DNA of 64,000 bases, from NCBI GenBank assembly GCA_945643635.1, contig CALZFC010000020.1, positions 3,137,501 through 3,201,500 of the forward strand. The letters run 5' to 3'. Numbering within the stretch: the first letter of the stretch is position 1; every line of letters starts with the position of its first letter. Under the pieces are notes generated by a model. The model was not told the origin of the DNA. It was given only the letters and a program-made list of their open reading frames with translations, and ran no database searches. A program made the position numbers and the translations under genes. This DNA is from Allodiplogaster sudhausi (taxonomy: Eukaryota; Nematoda; Chromadorea; Rhabditida; Diplogasteridae). Shown here one piece after another: positions 31,948 through 47,100 of the stretch.

Positions 31948-32865
31948 ACCCACAATTCATTCCATCACATTTCTAAAGTGCTGAAATGTGCAGATAGGCA
32001 AAGAAATAGTATTCAATTTTCATATTTTTAAATCTCCCTGACCACCCCTCAATGCCCGCCCTTTCACGTGAACATTTCGAGACCCAATTCAGTCGATCAT
32101 TTCGAAGCTGTACAATTGAGCAGACGGACTACAGAATTGGTCCTAATATTCCCTTTTTTGAATGCCATAGACCCCAGAATGGAAGACTCGCCGCCACTTT
32201 AATTCCCCTTCTACTCTCCTCCTTTTACCAAGTGGTTCCCTGAGAGTCTCTCTCTTCCATCCGTTCTCTTACGGTTACTTTTGTTGAGGATATCAGTTCG
32301 CGCTCATTTTGTTCTGTTCGTTATGATTCTCGAGATTCGTTCCCATTTCTATCTGAAAGATTCACCGGCCAGCCGAGTTGTGAGCAATTGAGGTTATGAG
32401 AATGAGATGTGATCTCCCCCTTGTGTTTCGCATACCATGTGACTGTAGTTGTTGTCTGCTGCGTATATCCCGGGTGAGCTATAACATACAAAGTGCTTTA
32501 TTCATCTGTTGAACCTGTGAATGAACGTGTCTCCGTCTATGCAACTCCTATGCATTCCTTCCTTTTGAGAAGTTGATAAATTAATTAATCTAGAAGCACA
32601 AATACACCAGATAGACATATCAACCGTCGTTTTCTTTCTAAATAGGGATACGCTTTCTACCGGCCACAAGGGAAATGAGCGGGTTCACCTAAACAGTCAG
32701 GGTACCCAACAATATAACAACGAAAGTCAGAATTTGGTTTCAAAGCGTGGAAGAATCATCCACATCAGTTTACATGAGCAATAGAGGAATTATCAAGTAG
32801 CATTCAATGGCAATTGAAAAAAAGGAATAAGCTTTAAAAACAACTATGCTCGATATAAACAATTG
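31948..32865. other. SPO11-PFKFB convergent intergenic region
   Basis: No gene is supported. It should contain the 3' ends of both convergent genes. No family or repeat was recognised. Confidence 0.5.
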
Positions 32866-36421
<3,556 letters not shown>

Positions 36422-37023
36422 CTCCACTACTCAACAACAATATCTTTCCACTTCCTTACAACCTCTCACCGGTCGACACAACAATTCAAACACAGCCTTG
36501 AAAAATTGCCTTACAAAAGAACTCACTACTCAAGCTGTAATCAATTAGCACAGACCACTGCACACAGTGCACTAGTACATTTGAACAAACTGGCGCGAAG
36601 AAATAATTCACATCATTCCCAGTTCACCTTAAAGAAATCTAACTTTGAGAACAAGATTTCCTTGAGGATATGAAATCCATAGACCTTTGTTTTTTGCAAA
36701 CATGTGCTCATAAAAACCAATTATATAGAATGCTTGCCGACATTGTCCACTTCGGCAGTACAATCCAGTGAGTGGCCGAACTCTCATTATCATAAATATA
36801 ACAATTATCACATTTTGGACACAAGACACACTACCGGATAATTATGAAAGATAACAAACAAAATATTCCCTTCGCAGTCGCAGCACCCATTTAACAACTG
36901 ATATCCAGCGAAAATAAGATATGATTAAAGCCGTCGGGCCGAGCGTCTCTCTAGATCTACAGACTGCCTTCGTACTATCAAAGACGCTGGAAAAAGGAAC
37001 TTTATCAAGATTCCCAAAAAAAG

Positions 37024-37215
37024 CTACTCTTGAGAAAGACGAGCCAGGAGCGGGGAGTATCGATAAGCCACTTTGGTGGGCATGACTCCGGTGCCACCGC
37101 CGGCGAAGCGCCCGATGAAGAGTCTCGCTGCCGTCCTCGTGCTCAGCTGATGAATTCCGATGACGGACTCCGCCGTCGTCGTCTCCCTCTCAGACATCTG
37201 CTCCATCTGCGTCAT
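37024..37215 (-). CDS. Small hypothetical protein
   Basis: A 63-codon frame starting at ATG 37215 (MTQMEQMSERETTTAESVIG) immediately after a TGTTATTGTAG acceptor-like sequence, so it could be a trans-spliced start or an internal exon. GC content is higher than the flanks. No family is recognised. It lies about 600 bp upstream of PFKFB on the same strand. It could also be one exon of a gene reaching toward 37490. Confidence 0.35.
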   Translation of the reverse strand: MTQMEQMSERETTTAESVIGIHQLSTRTAARLFIGRFAGGGTGVMPTKVAYRYSPLLARLSQE

Positions 37216-37774
37216 CTACAATAACAGAGCAGAAATAACACGCTATTCGTCTCCTGCCACCTCAAACGTGCCCGGGGACGCACAAACAAAAAAAAGCTGT
37301 GCCGAAAAACTAGCATTTTGAACGAAAAAAAATTCGATGATAAAATTGGTGCAGCTGGCGTTCGTATCGGGTTCACTCCTCTAGCCCTCCCACTTGATAA
37401 GGCACTCATTGCCGCCGGCTTGGTTCCTTCGCTTGTCCAAGATCTCTCAACCGTGCAAAGAAGGCCACCGCCTAGTCTACTTAACACGCTTTATTCACGA
37501 CGTCAAACAACGGACTGTGCGCGTAGAATACACATGCATGTCTTTCGCAGCACAAGTGTATATACATAAAACCCAATAAACAATTCGGTGGTTTTAGTGG
37601 CCCGACCGTATGACTTAGTGCCAGTTAAAGTAAATTCAACTCCTGAAATGAAGAGATATTCTGCGCTGAATTTCTTCTGATATTTTCCGTTCTACTCCTT
37701 TTTTTGATCTTCAAAAATGTAATTCATCTTCCAATTAGGCATCTTCTCACTGAAACTCATGCGATCTCACGTAC

Positions 37775-38263
37775 CGTATTGTAGCATTTCCTGCGGCATA
37801 ATCGCGTTTCCAAGTATAAGTATCCAGAGCAGAGAAACAGCGAATGCGGTGCAGACAATTAGTGAAACGTCCCATTCTTCCTGTAATAAGCAAAGTGTAA
37901 TATGAAGAGGCGGCCAATATCGCTCAACATCTTTCGTTACCGGGAAATGCCAATACAGCGGGAGTTATGGGCCAAAATTTTTGTATTCATGTTGCGATCA
38001 GTCTGATAACAAAGCAAATCAGCGTATGCAATGTACGTCTCAAAAAAGGAGTTTTAAATGATTAACTTGTACGACATAAAGGTTATAATTACTTCTCTCG
38101 TAGCGTTGACGACAGGAGTAGCAGAAGGCACAACGTAAGGGAAGACGTGCATAACTTCGTCACTCGTCGCATTTTGCATGTCCCTGCGCTTTCTATTCGA
38201 AGTCTCAGAGAACCAGGGAACGTATGAGGATGATTGCAACTTGTAGGGGTTGGAATCATCCAT
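37775..38263 (-). pseudogene. Multi-span membrane protein family, copy B (exons 1-2, rest lost)
   Basis: Exon 1 is 38263-38093 (171 nt, 57 codons, MDDSNPYKLQSSSYV ... HVFPYVV). Exon 2 is 37880-37775 (106 nt) with the first membrane span (IVCTAFAVSLLWILILGNAI). The exon-3 start GAGTTGAATTT is present at about 37647, but the sequence then joins a segment homologous to 52690-52740, so exons 3-5 are deleted. ATG at 38263 is preceded by CCTTACAGGGAG, a possible spliced-leader acceptor shared with the other copies. Confidence 0.7.
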
Positions 38264-38299
38264 CTCCCTGTAAGGCACTTGCATTATGGGTCACATAGT

Positions 38300-38312
38300 C
38301 CCTCACTTTCTT

Positions 38313-38345
<33 letters not shown>

Positions 38346-38480
38346 ATCGAGGACGAAATAAAAACAGCGAATAATTCTTCAACCGTCGTACACGGCCCTT
38401 CAAAACGAGCGGTGTAGTGAGATCATATGGAGTTGGCACACAAACTACGAAGTCGTTTGAACGTGAATAAGGCGGGAAAT
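38300..38480 (-). promoter_or_regulatory. Conserved 5' block of family copy B
   Basis: A CT tract (sense strand GA) at 38310-38346, then sequence shared with the 5' sides of copies C, F and G, ending in GTCGTTTGAACGTGAATAAGG and GGCGGGAA (38452-38478). GGCGGGAA matches the E2F/DP consensus. Confidence 0.5.
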
Positions 38481-39330
38481 GAGCCGAATTCGGCTAGAGT
38501 CTAACCTAATCTCCGCGATTTTATAATTAGGAGATCGAAATCCTCATAATTAGCATATATTTTTTATCTTATTAGGCAATTATCTGTGTATTAAAGCAGT
38601 TCACTACGCAATTACAAATATTAATGTAACTGTACGAGGCATAATTATGCACTTCAATAATTATTAAAAATGGAAGTACTTGCAAAATCGCAATGTGAGA
38701 GCGTGTAAAGAATTTCACACAGTTTTAGGGGGGAAACGGCTAACGTTGTTTATGACCTATAGTGGACAAAGAGGCTGCAGTCTATTTTTATCTTCTTTTT
38801 TCATAGCATGATCTACAGTATGTAAGCGATGACTTGAAAGAATGCGTCTGATATGGAAAGGTGACTTCTAGGCCAACATACATCGTTGACAAACATAAAT
38901 TAATATACATACATACTAACACGCGCTGAAGACCGAAATGGTAGGATTTGAATGCAATAAAGATGTACTACTATTTCTCTCCAACTTAGCTGCGCTCGGG
39001 TGGTCGACTCCGCGAGGCCCTTTCAGAATGGACAAGCCTTGAAATGAAGTCGCTCCCCCGTTAATCTAGGTTGGCTCGTCCCTTGAAGAAAATCAATGCA
39101 TTGAGGAAATGTGGAAGTAAGTTATTGTGAGGCAGCGGAATATTTGGACCACCGCAGACCCGCGTCCGGCTGAAATAGAGGAAGGGGTGGGGGCCTAACA
39201 TAAAGTGCCCAGCTACGCTTCCTGTCTAACTCGGGGCAATTATCAGCCATGGTGATGAGATAAGAGGGGTTAAATGGGTCAAGTATATATTCCATTCAAT
39301 AAAAATTTCGAAATCAGTTGAGCATTCTAC
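38481..39330. other. AT-rich region with dispersed repeat
   Basis: No gene is supported. 38985-39075 matches 3750-3840 in inverse orientation. The rest is AT-rich and unrecognised. Confidence 0.5.
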
Positions 39331-39344
39331 AATTTTTCGAATAC

Positions 39345-39465
39345 TCTGGCCCAAACGGGCCTACGGGCCGGCCAGGGTTTCCGCAGGCCCGGCCCGGCCC
39401 GGCCCGGGCCCACGGAATGTTGGACCCGCCGGCCCATCGGGCCGGACCGGGCCGGGCCGTTGACA
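39345..39465. repeat. GC-rich GGCCC/GGGCC low-complexity block
   Basis: Dense GGCCCGGCCC-type sequence, unlike anything else in the AT-rich surroundings. It directly abuts the 5' edge of the duplicated SPO11 fragment. Confidence 0.75.
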
Positions 39466-39472
39466 TCTCTGC

Positions 39473-39582
39473 GTCTGCTACGTACATCCTCGTGGTCGAG
39501 AAGGACGCCACCTTCCAAAAGCTCATCGAAGACGGCTTCTTCACTCTTTATCCAAACTCTATTCTTTGCACGGTTTGTTCAT

Positions 39583-39622
<40 letters not shown>

Positions 39623-39651
39623 TCTCTCTATCTCTCTCTTCCTCTCTCTCG

Positions 39652-39688
<37 letters not shown>

Positions 39689-39726
39689 GTTCCTCTCTCT
39701 CGCTCTCTCTCTCTCTTTTCTCTCTC

Positions 39727-39768
<42 letters not shown>

Positions 39769-39811
39769 CTCTCTCCTCTCTCTCTGTCCTCTCTCTTCCT
39801 CTCTCTCGCTT

Positions 39812-39851
<40 letters not shown>

Positions 39852-40078
39852 TTTCTCTCCTTATTACTCCCCTCTCTTCCTTTCCCACCCCCATAGGCTG
39901 TCCGTGTCCGTCGTCGTGCGGAGGGTCTGCACGAATCAGAAGTTGTCCGTGAGATTGACTACCTACGCAGCCGCCGCGCCAAGATGGAGCTGGAGGCGGT
40001 GAGCAGTGCGGGCGCGGGCTTCTTGCCGCGTCTCTATCTCGCGCCCAGGCTCCGCTACCTGCTCACCAACTCTGCCTA
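39473..40078 (+). pseudogene. Partial SPO11 duplicate lacking a Toprim exon
   Basis: Copies the SPO11 exon YILVVEKDATFQKL (here with IEDGFF), then a CT-rich intron, then the last exon (AVRVRRRAEGL ... RLRYLLTNSA, stop at 40078). The exon with the DADPHG metal-binding motif and all 5' exons, including the catalytic Tyr, are missing. About 100 bp of 3' flank also matches. Loss of the middle exon can be explained by pairing between the two CT-rich introns. Not functional as SPO11. Confidence 0.9.
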
Positions 40079-40360
40079 GACCCACAATTCATTCCATCAC
40101 ATTTCTAAAGTGCATAAATGTCCATATAGGCAAAGAAATAGTATTCAATTTTCATATTTTTAAATCTCCCTGACCATATATTTTTCAGGTAGTAAGAGAG
40201 AATAACAGAGAAGGGAACGAAGCAGAAAGCGGAAAGGAGAGCTATAAGTATGTCTGCAAGATATAAAAAGAATATAATATCATTGACAACGGCAGTCAGT
40301 TTTCTGCACGAATAAATATCAATCAAAAATTGATGAACATTATCAAAAAAGTCAATATTA

Positions 40361-41652
40361 TTAATAAAGAGATAGTGCAATGGAGCGAGCGTCAAAGGAA
40401 GAGTCATTCTTGAGCTGGGCAGAGACGAGTGGAGAGAGCATTGACCAGCACACGGAGAGGGCGATCTCAGTTAGTGGAGTCACGCCCCCCAGGCGCATCT
40501 GGAAAGGCCTTTTCAAAAGGGGAGAGAAGTTGGATGGTGATGTCGCACAAGTATGTATATATCTACTATATATAAAAGTAACATACCGATATCTAGAAAT
40601 TTAATATAATATTTCATGTCTCTCATAAAGGAAAAAAGGTTTGCCTGATATAAAACACGGCCTCTTACGAAGAAGACCCGCCCGCCTGGAGAGTGCACGA
40701 CGCCCTCCGGGCTTAGCGTCTTGTTCCAATCCGTCGGTACTTCTTGCAGCCTTAGCGTCGTCGAGAGACCGAGGTCGAGATCGGTCATCTTCACTTTCAG
40801 CTCAAATCGTTCATTTCAATAGTTTTATCAAATATATTTTCTTAAATGAAATGCCAAAATATATGTAGTATAAACAGACCTGTCTCTCATCTGACTTGCT
40901 CGCCGAGAAGAAGAATCTTTGCATGCCTGCCAACGTCTCCGACCACCGCGTGGTCGCCGCGGCGACGCGCGTGAATTCGTCGTAGAGCGCGCGGTAGTCG
41001 TCGAAGCCGTACGTCCGCTTCTCGTCCTCTTCGCTCGCATCCGTCTTCCGATACAGCACGGACGCCGTGCGGGAGGCGTAGAAGTGCACGCTTCTCGGCT
41101 TGTGGGAAAACTTTCGAGTAGATGAGTAATCGTGACGTCACGGGCGCCCTTGCATTCCACTTTGAATAGTTCGATGATATGCTCCGTCGACATGAACAAC
41201 CTAAGCTCGAGATCTTGCGCGTCGCTCGAATGAATCCGAAGCATTCTCTGCGGCGCGTCGTCTACGCTGTCGAAAGGTGAGAGGCGGAAGGCGGCTGAGT
41301 ATGAGATGGCCAACTCGGAACGGTCATCAACCCGGACGAACATCAGTCGCCACTTGACGGCGCCATCATTTGAGAGACATTCGATGGTGACGAGAGTTCG
41401 CTCATCGAGAAAGACGACTGGATTCAAAGGATTAGCCGTGTTTAAAATGCGGACGTTGAAGCGGAAGCCAATTGGGAAGAGGTCGCGACTGCCGAGGTCG
41501 CAGGAGGTGGGCAGCGATGAAAGGGGAACGATGAGGTGCTCACGGAGAAGCCGCTCAGTATGAACGGAGGAGAGCACGAGAAACGAATCACTGGCAGCGA
41601 CAACGGACCAGGAAGAAGATGAGAGGGACGCAACCGGGTGGATGCCTTGCAT
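40361..41652 (-). CDS. Unrecognised multi-exon protein
   Basis: Start ATG 41652 (MQGIHPVASLSSSSW). Exon 1 runs to 41137, exon 2 41098 to about 40881, exon 3 about 40804-40680, and the last exon about 40495-40361 (stop TAA). Phases match at each join. The first intron (41136-41099) is only 38 nt. The protein, about 330 residues, begins with a beta-rich region (FLVLSSVHTERLLREHLIV, FLDERTLVTIECLS, LELRLFMSTEHIIELFKVEC) that could be a propeller or PH-like fold; later comes YASRTASVLYRKTDASEED. No family is recognised. The last exon is the least certain: the opposite strand also has an open frame (40380-40550) with a donor-like end. Confidence 0.55.
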
Positions 41653-41805
41653 TCTCGAAGTGGAATGGAGGTTGGATTGAGATTGGAAGGATCAAGTGGT
41701 GGAGAAAGAGAGAACAAAAATGAGAGCCAGAACGAGAGAAAGTGTCTGGGCACTAATAAGGGTGCACTACGCATAGGCATATGGCATTTTTTGTCTAATT
41801 AAGTA

Positions 41806-41864
41806 TCCGAGAACCGGCGAACGTAAGAGGATGATGGCGTGTTGTTGGAGTAGGAATCATACAT
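41806..41864 (-). pseudogene. Multi-span membrane protein family, copy C remnant
   Basis: The first 19 or so codons of exon 1 (MYDSYSNNTPSSSYVRRF) remain, with the upstream CTTACAGAGAG acceptor-like site and the conserved 5' block (42000-42130). The frame ends at once where unrelated sequence joins. Confidence 0.7.
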
Positions 41865-41951
41865 CTCTCTGTAAGGCACTTGCATTCTCTCTCCCCCTCT
41901 TTCTTTCTCTCCCCTCTCTCTCCCTCCTTCTCTCACTCTCTCTCTCTCCCT

Positions 41952-41989
<38 letters not shown>

Positions 41990-42197
41990 AAGACGAAATA
42001 AAAACAGCAAATAATTCTTCAACCGTCATACACGGCACATCAAAAGGCGCGGTGTAGTGACGATCATATGGAGATGATACAAAAACTACAAAGTCGTTTG
42101 AACTTTAATTAAGCGGGATTGAGCCGAATTAGGCAAGATTCTAACCTAGTCGCAGTGAGAGATTCGACGATCTTATAATTAGGATCGCAATCTTCAT

Positions 42198-42448
42198 AAT
42201 TAGGAGGCAATTATCTATGTAGTTCAAAATGAATATTAGATCAGTTAACTACATATTTACAAACATTATGCTACTCAATAATAATTAGGCGATTATCTAT
42301 GTAGTTCAAAATGAACATTAGATCAGTTAAGAACACATTTACAAACATTATGCTACTCAATAATAATTAGGCAATTATCTATGTATTTCAAAATGAACAT
42401 TAGATCAGTTAACTACACATTTACAAACATTATGCTACTCAATAATGA
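42198..42448. repeat. Tandem repeat, 82 bp unit, three copies
   Basis: Three consecutive units, each containing AATTATCTATGTAGTTCAAA, AGATCAGTTAA and TATGCTACTCAATAAT, with few differences. Starts near 42198, 42283 and 42365. Confidence 0.9.
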
Positions 42449-43871
42449 TAAAAAAATGAAAGTACTGGCAAAATCGAAAAGTGAATACGTGAAAGCATGT
42501 TGGAATATTGCAAATTGGACCATACGGAGGGAAGGGCACGGTCTTACGCTGACATTAAAGGAGGTATCCGGGGAATAATTAACCAATGTTTTGTTCTATG
42601 TGGATTAGTTCATCTTGGCGTAAAACATATATGCAGAAAGTTTGAACGATTTTCTTTCATTATATTCGGAGCAAAAGAACGTGAAGTCTGGAGGGTAGAG
42701 AATTAGCTACGGTAGGTAAAAGCCGCCCTCCTGTTTCACATGCTCTCTCGACCGAGCGACAGGCAACTTTTTGAGCGCGCGCATTCAAAGTGGTTCTCTA
42801 GCGCTACTATATTCGCCGGACACTTCCTTTAAGAGAACCTCTCTGTAAGGATCAAGCAGCACTCCATTGGCGCCTGCCCCGGGGGAAAATGTCGGATTTT
42901 GCAAACCAAAATTTTATGTGGGCTACCCATGCGTACTATAAAGAAAATCAGGGGGTTAAATTTGTTATAAAAAAATTTTCTTTGACAGTGCATGCAAAAG
43001 TATGGAAAAAGTTTAATTCCCCATAACTTTCTTCAAACTTAATATTTTTCAAATTTCTTTTTTTCATTGCATGCGTAATTGGAAAGTGCACAAAAGAGGT
43101 GTATTACACTTGTTTGAAAACTTTCATTTTTAACCACTTTTTTTGCATTTTAATTTTTCAAAAATCGATTTTTTGATAATTTCGTCTATTTTACGGCCCG
43201 GGTGGGTTCTAGCGAATAGCTGAGATGAAAGAGGAGAAAAAATGACACAAGATATGTTTTTATGAAGAAAATCGAGGGATACATATGTACTCGAATTTTG
43301 ACGTGAATATGGTGCACTGGCACTTTCGCTGGACTTGATGAATCAGTCTAACTTTTTTTATACGCATGTTTTTGATCCAATTTTAATTTAATCACATTCG
43401 TTATTCACTCCTCTTCAAAATGGTCTATTACGCATCTGCCTAATGCCACCGCGGAACTCAGAAAATACTATTTTCTTATTTTCGATCAGAAAATAAATGG
43501 ATAATAACTATTGTGACCCTATTTACGGGCCAAAGAGATGACGGGTGGCCATAAACATCTCCATTTTATGATAGAGCGAAGAATGCTGTATAACATATCT
43601 TCGTTTCATGAGATTCGAATGATACATATTTCTCTTTTTCGAGCAATAAAGAAAAATTTCCAGCACCATGCCAGCGGCACCAGAAGCAGAAAACTCAAGG
43701 GTGCATGTTTGAGCCACAATATCATGTTGTATGGTGCTTTTTGATTAGGAAAACGAATAAAATGTTTATCGTTGAGCAATCAACTGACAAAAAAAAAATT
43801 ATCAAAATTGAATAATATAGTTTCGTGGTATTTGTATGCGACTAAACTACATATGTGCAAATACTACATTA

Positions 43872-44069
43872 CTACTTGAAAAGATTTTCTTTTGCCTCCT
43901 GACCAGAAGTGTCTGTTTCTCTATTACCAGCGTGAGGTATTTCAGCATCATTTGATAAGTCTAGGGCTTGAGTTTCCTCCCGGGCAATATCATATGTAAG
44001 TGGATTCAAACATGGGATCCGTGACAAATTCCTCTTCTTATTATGCTGCTGCTCTTGAAGTTGTTCAAG
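43872..44069 (-). pseudogene. Isolated terminal-exon-like frame in TTAA element
   Basis: After a TATGCTCTCTTAG acceptor on the minus strand, 65 codons stay open (LEQLQEQQHNKKRNLSRIP ... GQEAKENLFK) to a TAG. The stretch is hydrophilic and Gln/Glu-rich, and lacks stops in otherwise stop-rich AT DNA, so it looks like a real last exon. It has no initiating ATG. It could be the end of the element's lost transposase or a captured gene; not recognised. Confidence 0.4.
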
Positions 44070-44169
44070 CTAAGAGAGCATATCCCGAGGTTGTTTCCGC
44101 AATTGAATCACTCGAGGTTAGCTGGTGAGGAGAAGTTTTATTTAGAAATAATGTTATTTGAATGACTTA

Positions 44170-47100
44170 AGGAAACAACTGACCAAGGACCTCTCTATTA
44201 ACTTTTTGGGAAAATTTTATTTTTATAAAAATTTTCTCTCCAGGAATACCTTAAAGTGTGCTAAAATTTTGAAAATTCATATCGGGCTTTAAACTCAATA
44301 TTTTTCACTATTCTTTTTTTTATTCGATTTCTCGTCGAATACTTAAGAGAGCATGTCCGTAAGTTTGGAGCGCAGCCTGCCCCGGGAAAATTGTTTTCGA
44401 ATTCATTAACAAAAATCATTTTTCTTATACAACTCGACCCGCTCTATTTAATGAGACTAATTTCATCATTATCCGATTTTTTCCCTTCGGGATACACTAC
44501 CGTAACCCTGAAAATTCATTGTGCCATAAATTCGTCCAAAACCTGTTTTGTGAAACCAGGAACATATCATTCGATAGCATTTCGAAAGCGCTTCAAATTT
44601 CATCTAGGAACATGTTTTACTAAAATTTTATTTTGGCCGAGAAAATTGGGTCTAAATTATTTGAAGGGTCAGCATGCCACTTTATGATCATTTCCCCACC
44701 CTGACACCTAGCTAGAAAGAAAGAGCGTGAAATTTCCTTCCAAATAATCACCATTCAAGAAAAATCCGAGGGTACCAATTTTTGCTACGACATGAGCAAT
44801 GCGCGCGAGTCGGTCAAAAAGGCGCGTTTACGGCGGCCGAGGCACCCTGCAAGCGCATTCAGCGATCCATAACTTTGTTCAATCTTAACATCAGAAAATC
44901 GTAAGTATATCATCTAAGAGCTCTCACAGAGATCTTCAAATGCTACATACATACTTTTATTGAAATATTTATATTTCTATGGAAAATTTCGTTCTGAACT
45001 TTTAGAAGGCTTAAAAAATTATTTTACAAACATTTCCGCATTTCAAAACATACATCGTAAGAAAGAGCGTGAAATTTTCTACAAGATGAACCCCTTTCAA
45101 TAAACTTTCAAGTCTATATTGTTCTGTTATAAGTCATAAGAATAGGTGAAGTATCGTCGCTATCTTTTAGCCCGAGAATTTCATTGTTTAGGTTATTCGA
45201 ATTTGAATATTCCAATAATTTTTTACGTTGAAGAATTGTGCTAAGCTGATGCCCTATTCTTATGACTTATAACAGAACAATATAGACTTGAAAGTTTATT
45301 GAAAGGGGTTCATCCTGTAGAAAATTTCACGCTCTTTCTTACGATGTATGTTTTGAAATGCGGAAATGTTTGTAAAATAGTTTTTTAAGATTTCTAAAAG
45401 TTCAGAACGAAATTTTCCATAGAAATATAAATATTTCAATAAAAGTATGTATGTAGCATTTGAAGATCTCTGTGAGAGCTCTTAGATGATATACTTACGA
45501 TTTTCTGATGTTAAGATTGTACAAAGTTATGGATCGCTGAATGCGCTTGCAGGCTGCCTCGGCCGCCGTAAATGCGCCTTTTTGACCGACTCGCGCGCAT
45601 TGCTCATGTCGTAGCAAAAATTGGTACCCTCGGATTTTTCTTGAATGGTGATTATTTGGAAGCAAATTTCACGCTCTTTCTTTCTAGCTAGGTGTCAGGG
45701 TGGGGAAATGATCATAAAGTGGCATGCTGACCCTTCAAATAATTTAGACCCAATTTTCTCGGCCAAAATAAAATTTTAATAAAACATGTTCCTAGATGAA
45801 ATGTGAAGCGCTTTCGAAATGCTATCGAATGATATGTTCACGGTTTCACAAAACAGGTTTTGGACGAATTTATGGCACAATGAATTTTCAGGGTTACGGT
45901 AGTGTATCCCGAAGGGAAAAAATCGGATGATGATGAAATTAGTCTTATTAAATAGAGCAGGTGGAGTTGTATAAGAAAAATGATTTTTGTTAATGAATTC
46001 GAAAACAATTTTCCCGGGGCACGCTGCCCTAACAATAAGCGCATGCTCGACTCTTACAGAGAAGCTCTCTTAATAAAAGTATCTCAAGACTTTCCTTCGA
46101 AAAGTTTCATTTTTGATGTTAAATTTTGTCATGAATTTTTTTTGTCATGAATTTTCGCTCGTTGAATACCTAAACTTCATTTGTGAGTATGATTTTTATT
46201 TCAGATTAAAGAGCATGAAAAACTGTACAAGGATACAAGTTCAGTAAAATCTCTTTCCCAGAAGCCTCGAAAAAGTAACCCGAATAGGAGCAATTCTCAC
46301 CTGAGCGAATATGGTAATATGGTTACAACTTGCCAAATTTGACAAGCTCACAGAGGCTAAGCAGACAGTTTTATTCAGCATCTTATTCTCTACAAAAAGG
46401 TGTTCATGACATTTTCATAAAACGCGCGTTTTAGTGATAAAAACTTGAAAATTCAATTTTCAAACATTTTGGAAAATAGCTGAAAACCTATTTCATGAAG
46501 TATAGTGTGTACGAGCTTGCTGTAAACAATATCTCCGTAGCTCCATCTTGTAGAACAGAAAATTCTACACAACATATATTCTCAATGCATTATGATTTCC
46601 CACTTGATCCGAAAAGTTGATTTCAAACTGTTCGCGCTAAATTTGGCTTCGGGTGTCGTTTATAAATGAGTTAACTTTAGAAATCGATGTTTTCGTACAA
46701 AATAACAATCTTTTTCGTGTTCCTGGTATCGAATAACCAATCTTTGGCAAATTTGGGGGAAATTGTTTTTTTCGATCTTACTCTGCCCATTTCGAAATTT
46801 TTTTTCGACTTTTGGACTCCCATGGCGAAATGGAAGTCGAAAAAAAATTTTTCCCCAAATTTAACCGAACGGGGTTGTTGGATACCAGGAACACGAAAAA
46901 GATTGTGATTTTGTACGAAAACATCGATTTCTAAAGTTAACTCATTTATAAACGACACCCGAAGCCAAATTTTGCTCGAACAGCGAATTTGAAATCAACT
47001 TTTCGGATTAAATGGGAAATCAAGATAATGCGTTGAGAACATTTGTTGTGTAGAATTTTCTGCTCTACAAGATACAGCTACGGAGATATTGTTTTCAGCA

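Noticed and set aside
31390..31953. Long Ser/Leu/Arg or Arg/Glu frames on both strands in SPO11
   Set aside because: Microsatellite translation; only the part after the acceptor at about 31764 belongs to SPO11.
39318..39896. 192-codon frame across the GC-rich block and CT tract
   Set aside because: It fuses a low-complexity GC block, a SPO11 exon fragment and CT repeat; not a gene.
40380..40604. Plus-strand frame MERASKEESFLSW with a donor-like end
   Set aside because: No downstream exon was found, and the opposite strand offers an in-phase last exon for the neighbouring gene; left as an alternative only.
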